Source: Candidatus Giovannonibacteria bacterium RIFCSPHIGHO2_02_43_16
GTDB taxonomy: Bacteria; Patescibacteriota; Minisyncoccia; JACPKW01; UBA11713
Direction of reading: 5' to 3'
Length of the DNA stretch: 12,137 nucleotides
Assembly (NCBI GenBank): GCA_001778545.1
Contig: MFHJ01000038.1
Span: forward strand, 1 to 12,137
How positions within the stretch are numbered: the first letter of the stretch is position 1; the number at the start of each line of letters is the position of its first letter. Under the pieces are notes generated by a model. The model was not told the DNA's origin. It ran no database searches and saw nothing but the letters and a program-made list of their open reading frames with translations. Made by a program: the position numbers and the translations under genes. Shown here piece after piece: positions 6,452 through 12,137 of this stretch.

Positions 6452-6521
6452 GCGGGCAGCGAGAGTCAAACTCGCGCCTACTGCTTGGAAGGCAGTCGTA
6501 CTATCGCTATACTATGCCCGC
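6451..6521 (-). tRNA. tRNA-Gly (anticodon TCC)
   Basis: A complete cloverleaf of 71 nt reads from 6521 to 6451. The acceptor stem pairs GCGGGCA with TGCCCGC, and the discriminator is A73. The D arm is GTAT/GTAC with loop AGCGATA. The anticodon arm is ACTGC/GCAGT with loop CTTCCAA, giving TCC. The variable loop is four nt (AGGC), as in other tRNA-Gly. The T arm is GCGAG/CTCGC with loop TTTGACT. CCA is not encoded. U8-A14, G15-C48, G18-U55 and U54-A58 are all available, but position 19 is A and position 56 is U instead of the near-universal G and C. The tRNA reads GGA and possibly other GGN codons. Confidence 0.93.
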
Positions 6522-6525
6522 AAAA

Positions 6526-6539
6526 CCCGCTTTCGCGGG
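6526..6539 (-). terminator. GNRA-loop hairpin between the DUF1059-like gene and the tRNA
   Basis: On the minus strand CCCGC-GAAA-GCGGG is followed by TTTT, directly before the tRNA 5' end. It could be a weak terminator of the upstream gene or a 5' leader hairpin of the tRNA precursor. Its GCGGG arm repeats the first five bases of the tRNA, and its CCCGC arm repeats the tRNA 3' acceptor strand. Confidence 0.45.
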
Positions 6540-6546
6540 ATTAACT

Positions 6547-6735
6547 TTAATCGTTTGCGTCTTTCAAAGTTTTTTTGATTTCGGCCCGGAATTCCGGGGT
6601 GTCTTTATGTCCGTGAGACGCAACTGCGTGTTGCGTCGCTACATCCATAACCTCTTGTTCGGTTCCTGAAATAAAAAGCGAGCAATTTTTTTCGCTCGGG
6701 AACTCCCGACAATCTGTTGATTTTCTTTGTGCCAT
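6547..6735 (-). CDS. Small DUF1059-like protein
   Basis: The 62-aa product fits the small DUF1059 family in length and pattern. An N-terminal Cys-containing segment (STDCREFPSEKNCSLFISG) leads into TEQEVMDVATQHAVASHGH, followed by a short helix ending PEFRAEIKKTLKD. The spacing CxxF/TExEVxxxxxxHAxxxHG is what I rely on. The function of the family is unknown. It lies 45 nt downstream of the ABC-2 permease on the same strand with no evident terminator between, so it may be cotranscribed. No Shine-Dalgarno precedes the ATG at 6735. Confidence 0.75.
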   Translation of the reverse strand: MAQRKSTDCREFPSEKNCSLFISGTEQEVMDVATQHAVASHGHKDTPEFRAEIKKTLKDAND

Positions 6736-6780
6736 AGTTAAAAGAAATAATTTAACTTATTAAGAGCGACCTTTTTATGT

Positions 6781-7548
6781 TTAAGTCCTAATTTTATACC
6801 CAATTTTAAATAAATACCATACCCAAAATCCGAGCCCAAGGACAAGCCCGAAAATTAAAGCAACTCCTACGGCCTGATTTGATTCCGAAATCCCAACCAT
6901 AGAATAACGGAGTCCGTCGACAAAATAAAAAAACGGATTCATGCGCACTAAAAACTGGAATCGCTCCGGGAGCATATGAATTGAAGAAAAAAGCCCACCT
7001 AAAAATGTAAGCGGCATAATGACAAACGTCTGCGGGATCATGAGCTGTTCAAAACTTTCGGACCAAAGCCCGATCAATAAACCCGCGAGAGAGAAAATCA
7101 GCGCAACTGCGACTGCGTAGAAAATAAAAAGGGCGATATGATTTACGCTCGTAACCGTAAATAAAAGCGCGATTCCGTAAACTCCAGCCGCGACCAAGAG
7201 CCCCCGGACAACTCCGCCGATAACGTATCCCGCGATCATTTCCAAATACGAAAGAGGCGCCACCAAAATCTCTTCGATATGCTTCGCGAAGCGCTGGAAA
7301 TAAAGCGAGCTCGATGTCTGCCCGAAAGAAGACTGCATCACATTTAACATCAATAGTCCCGGAACAACGAAATCAATATAAGAAACTCCGTCAATAATCC
7401 CGATCCTGCGCCCGATGATTTGCCCGAAAATCAAAATATACAAAAGAGCAGAAATCCACGGCGTGACTAAAGTCTGAATCCAAACTCTCCTCACTCTCCC
7501 CAACTCCTCAAGTATAAATGTCTGTAACCCGATCCAGTTTACATTCAT
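6781..7548 (-). CDS. ABC-2 type transporter permease
   Basis: This is the integral membrane subunit of an ABC exporter of the drug, polysaccharide or lipid export (ABC-2) type. The 255-aa product begins with a short cytoplasmic amphipathic segment (RRVWIQTLVTPW), then about six hydrophobic helices. It ends with the family pattern MLPERFQFLVRMNPFFYFVDGLRYSMVG before the last helix and a short basic tail. The start at 7548 is chosen because it overlaps the TrmB-like stop as ATGA and has GGAG six nt upstream, implying translational coupling. An in-frame ATG lies at 7560. No ATPase is adjacent; the nearest is the partial gene at the right edge. The substrate is unknown. Confidence 0.92.
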   Translation of the reverse strand: MNVNWIGLQTFILEELGRVRRVWIQTLVTPWISALLYILIFGQIIGRRIGIIDGVSYIDFVVPGLLMLNVMQSSFGQTSSSLYFQRFAKHIEEILVAPLSYLEMIAGYVIGGVVRGLLVAAGVYGIALLFTVTSVNHIALFIFYAVAVALIFSLAGLLIGLWSESFEQLMIPQTFVIMPLTFLGGLFSSIHMLPERFQFLVRMNPFFYFVDGLRYSMVGISESNQAVGVALIFGLVLGLGFWVWYLFKIGYKIRT

Positions 7549-8315
7549 AGCAGACTCCATAATAACTCATAAATGCTCCTCTGGGTATTCGCTATACTCT
7601 CGCTTTTTATTATCACGCCGTAAAGATTTTTAGGATCAAGCGAAATAATAGATACTTTGTCGGCATAGATATCAATTTCATTAGTAAAATTATATTTTTC
7701 TGCTAGAACGAATTTAACCCTTCGTAATTCACGTATATTTTTTTCTTCAATAAAAATACTCTTAGCCGTGGAGGTAGCTGGAATAATACCACGAGACGGA
7801 ATTTTCATGCTTACTCTCTTCTGCCAGTATTTCTCCAAAAAATCTTTTTCAAATCCAGCTTTCAAATAATCTGCAGAAGCATAAGAAAGTATCTCTTCAA
7901 CTCCGTGCGTTTCAAGCGTGTCAAGCAAAATATTTTTAACCCCTTGTAACCCCTCATAAAATGAAACGGACGGCTGATCGTAACGCCCACCATAGAGCGC
8001 GTTTAGTTCTGGTCGTAAATCTTTAAATACTACGAGTTTTTCTTCGATTGTTTCTTTTTCTTCGTTTAGCTTTCTTAAAATAACTCCCGGTTCTACCGCT
8101 TCGTATTTCTTAACTCCGCCTCTTGTTATCTGTCTTACCAGTCCTTTTTCTGAGAGACGGCGAAGAATGTCATAAACGCTTACCCTATTGTGGCCGGCCA
8201 TTTTAGCAATCCTGCTTATCGCCTCAGGCCCCACTTGAACCATAGCCAAAAAAACATTGATTTCGCTTTCGCTTAATCCCATTGGAATAAGCAGTTTTTT
8301 GATGTCTTTTAGCAT
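7545..8315 (-). CDS. TrmB-family transcriptional regulator
   Basis: The 256-aa protein has an N-terminal winged helix-turn-helix (about 12-72), beginning LLIPMGLSESEINVFLAM and containing the recognition region HNRVSVYDILRRLSEKGLV. A coiled linker (80-105, LNEEKETIEEKL) follows, then a C-terminal ligand-sensing/PLD-like domain from SVSFYEGLQGVKNILLD (116-132). TrmB proteins are usually sugar or metabolite-responsive repressors or activators. The start at 8315 matches the family; upstream in-frame codons to 8411 would span the promoter and operator. The promoter contains a perfect inverted repeat between the -10 and the ATG, suggesting autoregulation. The gene is coupled to the permease by ATGA and divergent from the amino-acid operon, so either could be its target. 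Base composition is more AT-rich than that of the permease. Confidence 0.88.
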   Translation of the reverse strand: MLKDIKKLLIPMGLSESEINVFLAMVQVGPEAISRIAKMAGHNRVSVYDILRRLSEKGLVRQITRGGVKKYEAVEPGVILRKLNEEKETIEEKLVVFKDLRPELNALYGGRYDQPSVSFYEGLQGVKNILLDTLETHGVEEILSYASADYLKAGFEKDFLEKYWQKRVSMKIPSRGIIPATSTAKSIFIEEKNIRELRRVKFVLAEKYNFTNEIDIYADKVSIISLDPKNLYGVIIKSESIANTQRSIYELLWSLL

Positions 8316-8318
8316 AGT

Positions 8319-8334
8319 GTTGATGACTATCAAC
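8319..8334. promoter_or_regulatory. Candidate operator of the TrmB-like regulator
   Basis: GTTGAT-GACT-ATCAAC is a perfect inverted repeat with 6-bp arms and a 4-nt spacer. It lies between the -10 element and the start codon, over the predicted transcription start, where a bound repressor would block initiation. Confidence 0.55.
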
Positions 8335-8337
8335 GAT

Positions 8338-8365
8338 ATTATAGCACCAACAAAAGAAATAGCAA
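8338..8365 (-). promoter_or_regulatory. Promoter of the TrmB-like gene
   Basis: On the minus strand TTGCTA (8360-8365), a 16-nt spacer and TATAAT (8338-8343) are present, with TGC before the -10 as an extended element. The predicted start near 8331 gives a leader of about 16 nt with no Shine-Dalgarno. Confidence 0.65.
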
Positions 8366-8374
8366 ATGCTAAAA

Positions 8375-8394
8375 ATCCCTTTATTGTAAAGGAT
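8375..8394. other. Inverted repeat in the divergent intergenic region
   Basis: ATCCCTTTA and TAAAGGAT flank TTG, with one bulged base. It lies between the divergent promoters. It may be a regulatory site or chance in AT-rich DNA. Confidence 0.25.
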
Positions 8395-8447
8395 AATTCG
8401 CTACATATCAATTATCTTGATTAGAATAATTTCTGATCTTGTCTGTA

Positions 8448-8480
8448 TCAATTTACATATTGACAGAGTCATGATAATAT
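8448..8480 (+). promoter_or_regulatory. Promoter of the amino-acid operon with flanking inverted repeat
   Basis: TTTACA (8452-8457), a 17-nt spacer and TAATAT (8475-8480) preceded by TGA form an extended -10 promoter. The -35 is bracketed by TCAAT (8448-8452) and ATTGA (8459-8463), a possible regulator site. The predicted start near 8487 leaves about 5 nt before the ATG at 8492, so the mRNA would be essentially leaderless. Confidence 0.6.
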
Positions 8481-8491
8481 GTGTCTGTAAT

Positions 8492-9715
8492 ATGACAAAT
8501 ATGAAAAACTCCAATTTTTATAAGAAAACTGCTCAGGCGCTTGGCACACCCGTATTTATCTATTGGGAAAAAAGACTGGAAACAAATATCAGCCGGATTA
8601 AACAAGCCGCTGAGCATCATCTCGCAAATAGAGAATTAGGTATTTACATTCCCTATTTTACGAACTCAAATCCCTATCTTTTCTCAATTGTTAGAAAACA
8701 TGGTTGCGGAATTGCAATTCAATCTACCGAAGAATGGCATCAATTAAATGCTCATAATCTTGCTGACAAACTCATTGCGTCTCCAACGGTTTTACCACAG
8801 GAAGAGTTGAAATTTCTTTTGGAGAAGGGTGTCCGCGTTAATTTGTCCTCAATAGATGAAGTGGAATGGCAAATTAATAATTTTCCAGAAAAGAATATTT
8901 TTATTCGCCTTGATATCTCCGTTGATTCTTCTCAACGAACAGGGATTAAACCTTGGGAGATTACTGGCCTTCGTAAAATTTTGAAAAAGAACAATAAAGC
9001 ACTTGCCGGTGTTCATATATATGTCGGCACATTGAGCACTTTTGAAAAGATCGTAAAATATACTGATATTGTTCTCGCCCTAGTATCGAGAGAGTTTCCG
9101 GAAATCGAGATGGTCAATTTAGGAGGAGGGTTTTACTACAACTATGAAAAAACATTCAATCAACATTTTGATTGGGATGCTTACTTTGCGATGCTCGCTA
9201 AAAAAATAGGGACATATAATCTTTCCCCGAATATGAAATTTGAAATTGAACCAGGCAGAGATGTGTTTGCCGATGTTGGCGAGCTGGTTCTTTCCATTCA
9301 TCACGTAGTTTGGAACGAACGCGGAACAATTTGCCAAATTTTTACCGATGGCTCTTATGTATATATGCCTTCCGCTACAGTTCGTGAACGCAAACATCAG
9401 CTTTTATTTCTCGATTCACAATTTAAAGAATCATCGGATCGTTCCATTAGCGGATGGCTGAATGGTTCCACAACTCTTTCGAGCGATTTTCTATTGCCGG
9501 TAATTATTGAAGTCCCGCTGGATGTAAAATCAGGGCATTTCGTAATTGTTAAGGACATAGGTGCCTACGGCGCAACGCAACATTTAGAATTTTTAAATAG
9601 GCGACCAGCGGCTGAGGCACTCATCACAGATAATAAAGTCCAAATTATAAATGAGCGCGGGGCAATGACGGACAAAATAAGAAGTGTCCCGCAAAAACCT
9701 ATTTTTATCAAATAA
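8492..9715 (+). CDS. Fold-type III PLP decarboxylase homologue (LysA/ODC-like) lacking the catalytic lysine
   Basis: The 407-aa protein has the alanine-racemase-like barrel and C-terminal beta domain of diaminopimelate/ornithine decarboxylases. Kept motifs are NLGGGF (209-214) and EPGR (253-256), which hold PLP phosphate and ring in the family, DG at 286-287, GAYG (357-360) and the LysA-like end FLNRRPAAEAL. Key positions differ. The strand that should read YAVKANSNP reads IPYFTNSNP, so the PLP lysine is F56. The ring-stacking His of HxGS is Y177. The catalytic Cys region GPTCDxxD reads GSTTLSSD, with T328 for Cys. Decarboxylase activity is therefore unlikely; a pseudoenzyme or altered chemistry is inferred. 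The ATG at 8492 is chosen from the promoter and the conserved N-terminus (LGTPVFIYWEKRL); the frame stays open upstream to 8417, but through the promoter. It is the first gene of a three-gene operon. Confidence 0.88.
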   Translation: MTNMKNSNFYKKTAQALGTPVFIYWEKRLETNISRIKQAAEHHLANRELGIYIPYFTNSNPYLFSIVRKHGCGIAIQSTEEWHQLNAHNLADKLIASPTVLPQEELKFLLEKGVRVNLSSIDEVEWQINNFPEKNIFIRLDISVDSSQRTGIKPWEITGLRKILKKNNKALAGVHIYVGTLSTFEKIVKYTDIVLALVSREFPEIEMVNLGGGFYYNYEKTFNQHFDWDAYFAMLAKKIGTYNLSPNMKFEIEPGRDVFADVGELVLSIHHVVWNERGTICQIFTDGSYVYMPSATVRERKHQLLFLDSQFKESSDRSISGWLNGSTTLSSDFLLPVIIEVPLDVKSGHFVIVKDIGAYGATQHLEFLNRRPAAEALITDNKVQIINERGAMTDKIRSVPQKPIFIK

Positions 9716-9717
9716 AC

Positions 9718-10557
9718 ATGGTAGGAAAATTTATCATAAAAAGTGGCGAATTGATTCCCATAGAAAAAGCGACCATGTCGCTTGGCAACATTGAATATGC
9801 CTATGGTTTTGGAGTATATGAAACTATAAAATTGCAAAACGACATAATTTATTTTGCCAAAGATCATGTTGAACGTTTAATAAAATCTGCAGAGCAAATC
9901 GGTCTTGTGCACCGTTTTATTGCGAGCAAACTTTTGGAAGAATTAAATTTGCTCATATCTAAAAATGGGATCAGCTCGGCCAATATAAAAATGCTCCTGA
10001 TCGGAGCAGAAGATTTGCAAGACGTTGAATTGTTTATTTTTATGCTTAATCCACTTTACCCGAGTAAAAAGCTGTATTCGGAGGGTGCGAGTGTTATCAC
10101 CATAGAATATGAGCGATTATTTCCGAAGGCAAAGACATTAAACATGCTTGGTAGTTATTTGGCATTCAAAAAAGCAAAAAATAGTAATTGTTATGATGCT
10201 CTGTTCGTAGATAAAAACGGCAACATAACGGAGGGCACAAGAACAAATTTCTTTACTATGAAAGAAAAAACTATTTTCTCGCCGCCGGAAGAAAAAGTTT
10301 TGGGCGGCATCACCAGGAAAACGCTACTTTATGTTGCGAGAAAAAATAATTTTAAGGTTATTGAACGGGAAATTCCACGGAAAGACATTGCAAAGTATGA
10401 CGGCGCTTTTCTAACAACCAGTATATCTTCAAAAATTATACCAGTCCGCAAAATTGATGATTTTGATTTTAAAGAAATAAGTTTAGATCTAAAATTATTG
10501 TCTGACTCGTATAGTCAATTCTTCAAAAACTGCGGCGGGAAATTTGATGAAAAATAA
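9718..10557 (+). CDS. Class IV aminotransferase (IlvE/DAAT/PabC-like)
   Basis: This is a PLP-dependent fold-type IV enzyme; members transaminate branched-chain or D-amino acids or act as aminodeoxychorismate lyase. The 279-aa length is typical. Seen are SLGNIEYAYGFGVYETI (21-37), HVERLIKSAEQIG (50-62), the catalytic lysine K139 in PKAKTLNML, the helix leading to YDALFVDKNGNITEGTRTNFF with E172, GGITRKTLL (196-204) and the C-terminal TTSISSKIIPV. The substrate cannot be told from sequence. It begins 2 nt after the stop of the decarboxylase-like gene and overlaps the next gene by 11 nt, so the three are one operon. It keeps its lysine while its neighbour does not, so it is the operon's clear PLP enzyme. 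Confidence 0.92.
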   Translation: MVGKFIIKSGELIPIEKATMSLGNIEYAYGFGVYETIKLQNDIIYFAKDHVERLIKSAEQIGLVHRFIASKLLEELNLLISKNGISSANIKMLLIGAEDLQDVELFIFMLNPLYPSKKLYSEGASVITIEYERLFPKAKTLNMLGSYLAFKKAKNSNCYDALFVDKNGNITEGTRTNFFTMKEKTIFSPPEEKVLGGITRKTLLYVARKNNFKVIEREIPRKDIAKYDGAFLTTSISSKIIPVRKIDDFDFKEISLDLKLLSDSYSQFFKNCGGKFDEK

Positions 10558-11368
10558 AATCATGCCAATAAAAATGCAAAATGCGCTAGATTTATATCGT
10601 TCTGCAAAAACCTACCTTTCTGGCCCTGACGGAATGAATAACGAGGTGACTATGTGGTTTATAGCCGGGGGCTTGCTAATGCAAGAAATTTCCAGCCGCA
10701 TAAATAAAACTGCTTTCGGCGGCCTCCATCAGAAAATAGGCGTAGAGCGCAATAAAAAAATCAAAACGATCAGAATTCTAGACGTGGCATGCGGTCCTGG
10801 TAATTTTGCAAATCATTTAGGATTTATAATCCCGCAGTTAAAAGTTGTTGGAATAGACACGAACATAGCGTTTCTCAAATGGGCGAGGAAAAAATTTACA
10901 AACCTTGGATGGAAATTCATTGAAGGCGATGCAAGCAAAATAGAATTGGGAAAGAAATTAGATTTTATAACAGCAAGTTCAGCGTATCATCACATTCCAG
11001 ACTTTGAAAAACTTAGTTTCTTAAAAAACTTAAAAAGTCATTTGAAGAATAATGGAATAATTTTAATTTGCGATAATTTTTTGCCAGATTATTCGACGAG
11101 TTTTGAAAAACAAAAATCTATTAAAGAATATTATTCACTACTCACACAATATTATAAATCCGGAAACGCTACAAAAAATGCAATTAAAGTTATAAAACAG
11201 GCTCGCAAATTAGAATTATCGGGCAAAGACGAATACAAAACGTCTTTCAGAATTTTTGAAGCGCAAGTGAAAGCTGCTGGCTTGGAGATAGTCAAGGATA
11301 TTTTAGTTTGGGGCATTTCACAAAATGGCATGGGTTCGCACGTTATAATTTTGAAAGCCCCGAGATAG
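10547..11368 (+). CDS. Class I SAM-dependent methyltransferase
   Basis: The 273-aa protein has a Rossmann methyltransferase core. Motif I is ILDVACGPGNF (77-87), the acidic end of strand 2 is D104 in VVGIDTN, motif III contains D128 in EGDAS, and motif IV-like SAYHHIPDF is at 145-153. Strand 5 is GIILICDNF (170-178). An N-terminal helical region (1-70) may cap the active site. HH after the core strand is common in small-molecule methyltransferases, but the acceptor is unknown. The ATG at 10547 overlaps the aminotransferase end by 11 nt; a TTG directly before it is less likely. A weak GGGA lies 7 nt upstream. The last codons form part of the terminator stem. The gene is strongly AT-rich. Confidence 0.9.
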   Translation: MKNKIMPIKMQNALDLYRSAKTYLSGPDGMNNEVTMWFIAGGLLMQEISSRINKTAFGGLHQKIGVERNKKIKTIRILDVACGPGNFANHLGFIIPQLKVVGIDTNIAFLKWARKKFTNLGWKFIEGDASKIELGKKLDFITASSAYHHIPDFEKLSFLKNLKSHLKNNGIILICDNFLPDYSTSFEKQKSIKEYYSLLTQYYKSGNATKNAIKVIKQARKLELSGKDEYKTSFRIFEAQVKAAGLEIVKDILVWGISQNGMGSHVIILKAPR

Positions 11369-11388
11369 AAATACCAACGGGCTTTTTT
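11354..11388 (+). terminator. Operon terminator overlapping the methyltransferase end
   Basis: AAAGCCC (11354-11360) pairs with GGGCTTT (11379-11385), followed by a T run (11383-11388). The 5' arm is inside the methyltransferase coding sequence and the stop codon (11366-11368) lies in the 18-nt loop. Confidence 0.75.
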
Positions 11389-11393
11389 GTTTG

Positions 11394-11409
11394 GAGAATT
11401 TAAATTCTC
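11394..11409. repeat. 16-nt perfect AT-rich palindrome at the toxin 3' end
   Basis: GAGAATTTAAATTCTC is its own reverse complement and spans the stop codon of the PIN toxin gene. It may simply be a chance palindrome in AT-rich DNA. Confidence 0.35.
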
Positions 11410-11771
11410 TCTAATTTCAAATCTGGGATCTTGCGGAAATCTTTATCATTGCGCGTAATCAAGGTTGTATTAGTAAGAAGAGCTGTTGCGGCAATGGCGC
11501 TGTCAGGAATTTTGATATTAAAATCTCGTCTTAATTTTGCTGCCAATCTAGCAACCCTGGAATCAATTGGGACATTAAATGTGGTTTCCAAGATAGCTTC
11601 TATATTGCTTAATTCTATCTGGCTTACGTTCTTTGAACTGAAAAGTTCAATCTCCACCATCGCCGAAACATATAAAGTAACAGGCCTTGCCAGAATTTTA
11701 TTTAAAAATTGAACGGCGTCTTTATCGCCGTTCAGATAATAAATTATTGCGTTAGTATCCAGCGTATACAC
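11400..11771 (-). CDS. PIN-domain ribonuclease, VapC-like toxin
   Basis: The 123-aa protein is a complete PIN domain. It shows D5 in YTLDTNAIIYYL, E40 or E42 in VSAMVEIELF, D90 in IPDSAIAATAL and D111 in TLITRNDKDF, the acidic residues that bind metal for RNA cleavage. VapC-type toxins typically cleave tRNA or rRNA and are neutralised by the upstream-encoded partner. It starts at GTG (11771), 2 nt after the stop of the preceding 60-aa gene, giving the usual antitoxin-toxin order. The specific target is unknown. Confidence 0.92.
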   Translation of the reverse strand: MYTLDTNAIIYYLNGDKDAVQFLNKILARPVTLYVSAMVEIELFSSKNVSQIELSNIEAILETTFNVPIDSRVARLAAKLRRDFNIKIPDSAIAATALLTNTTLITRNDKDFRKIPDLKLERI

Positions 11772-11773
11772 AA

Positions 11774-11956
11774 TTATTTCAGATGGGGCAATTTACGATC
11801 CCACTCGCGCCTTATTTTATTTAATTCTTTAATTGGGTCGGGCTTTTTATTTTTCCACATTCCTCTTATTGATGTCCAAAGCAAAAGGCGCTGTCGCGGA
11901 TTTAACATCGGACGGATAGGCGCGAGTATATTATTTTGTGGGATGCTTAATTTCAT
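11774..11956 (-). CDS. Probable antitoxin partner of the PIN toxin, 60 aa
   Basis: A small, strongly basic protein is encoded directly upstream of the PIN toxin. The N-terminus (MKLSIPQNNILAPIRPML) does not show an obvious ribbon-helix-helix or AbrB domain. The C-terminal part GMWKNKKPDPIKELNKIRREWDRKL resembles toxin-wrapping tails of some VapC partners, in which a hydrophobic/tryptophan segment and IR-x-EW are common; this is from memory. The antitoxin assignment rests mainly on size and position. It has its own promoter, and the ATG falls where transcription should begin, without a Shine-Dalgarno. Confidence 0.7.
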   Translation of the reverse strand: MKLSIPQNNILAPIRPMLNPRQRLLLWTSIRGMWKNKKPDPIKELNKIRREWDRKLPHLK

Positions 11957-11964
11957 ATATATCT

Positions 11965-11993
11965 AACTTATCACAGTTTAGGAAAGATATCAA
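11965..11993 (-). promoter_or_regulatory. Toxin-antitoxin operon promoter, probably leaderless
   Basis: On the minus strand TTGATA (11988-11993), a 17-nt spacer and TAAGTT (11965-11970) preceded by TGA form an extended -10 promoter. The antitoxin ATG is 8 nt after the -10, the same distance as in clpP. Confidence 0.55.
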
Positions 11994-12002
11994 TTTCAAT
12001 TT

Positions 12003-12137
12003 CTAAATCGCGCCGTTTCTTTGTCCAGAGACTTGCGCCAGATAATGCTCCTCGATAGATTGGCCGTCTTTGATAAGTTCGTCTTTGGATTCAAGCGAGA
12101 CGATTTTCCCGCCAAAGATTATCGCAATTCGATCGCA
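12003..12137 (-). CDS. ABC transporter ATP-binding protein, C-terminal end only
   Basis: The last 44 residues of a minus-strand gene enter from the right edge and stop at TAG (12003-12005). The sequence CDRIAIIFGGKIVSLESKDELI matches the region just after the H-loop in ABC ATPases (usually xDRIAII-GKIVA-G-xEL). The ending EEHYLAQVSGQ resembles the C-terminus of CcmA-type exporter ATPases that pair with ABC-2 permeases. The Walker motifs lie outside the window. It is on the same strand as, and upstream of, the permease at 6781-7548, which makes a partnership possible. Confidence 0.8.
   Translation of the reverse strand, partial: CDRIAIIFGGKIVSLESKDELIKDGQSIEEHYLAQVSGQRNGAI

Noticed and set aside
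8316..8411. Hydrophobic N-terminal extension of the TrmB-like protein
   Set aside because: It would look like a membrane helix, but the stretch contains the extended -10 promoter and operator, and TrmB proteins start at the HTH.
1..12137. CRISPR array, insertion sequence ends or rRNA
   Set aside because: No regularly spaced repeats, transposase frames or rRNA-like stretches were seen.

Overview
The window looks like a chromosomal piece from a Patescibacteria/CPR-type bacterium, most likely Parcubacteria-like. This is inference from style: compact genes, a ClpP - GpmI - RNase Y - HU core, a TrmB-type regulator, small GC-rich palindromic elements of the kind common in these genomes (one inserted in frame inside gpmI), and several genes that appear to be transcribed without a leader. 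The code looks standard, since TGA terminates at least two genes.

Left part (1-5.8 kb). A LysM/membrane protein (minus strand, running off the left edge) and a small unknown protein are separated by a 331-bp hairpin-rich spacer. The unknown gene has a perfect consensus promoter and lies divergent to clpP. clpP converges on gpmI, and gpmI is divergent from rny (RNase Y). rny is followed by a composite palindromic repeat, then an HU gene with two promoter candidates and a strong bidirectional terminator.

Middle (5.8-7.5 kb), all minus strand: a two-helix membrane protein of unknown function, a tRNA-Gly(TCC) with an unusual D-loop/T-loop pair, a DUF1059-like small protein and an ABC-2 permease.

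Right part (7.5-12.1 kb) is visibly more AT-rich and looks accessory. A TrmB-like regulator overlaps the permease by ATGA. A divergent promoter region with inverted repeats then drives a three-gene plus-strand operon: a LysA/ODC-fold protein that lacks the PLP lysine, a class IV aminotransferase with its lysine intact, and a SAM methyltransferase. After a terminator comes a minus-strand PIN toxin with its probable antitoxin. At the right edge is the C-terminus of an ABC ATPase, possibly the partner of the permease 4.5 kb away.

The best candidate for something undescribed is the TrmB/permease // pseudo-decarboxylase - aminotransferase - methyltransferase locus. It has the composition of a small amino-acid-derived metabolite pathway with export and local regulation. 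No product can be named from sequence alone.
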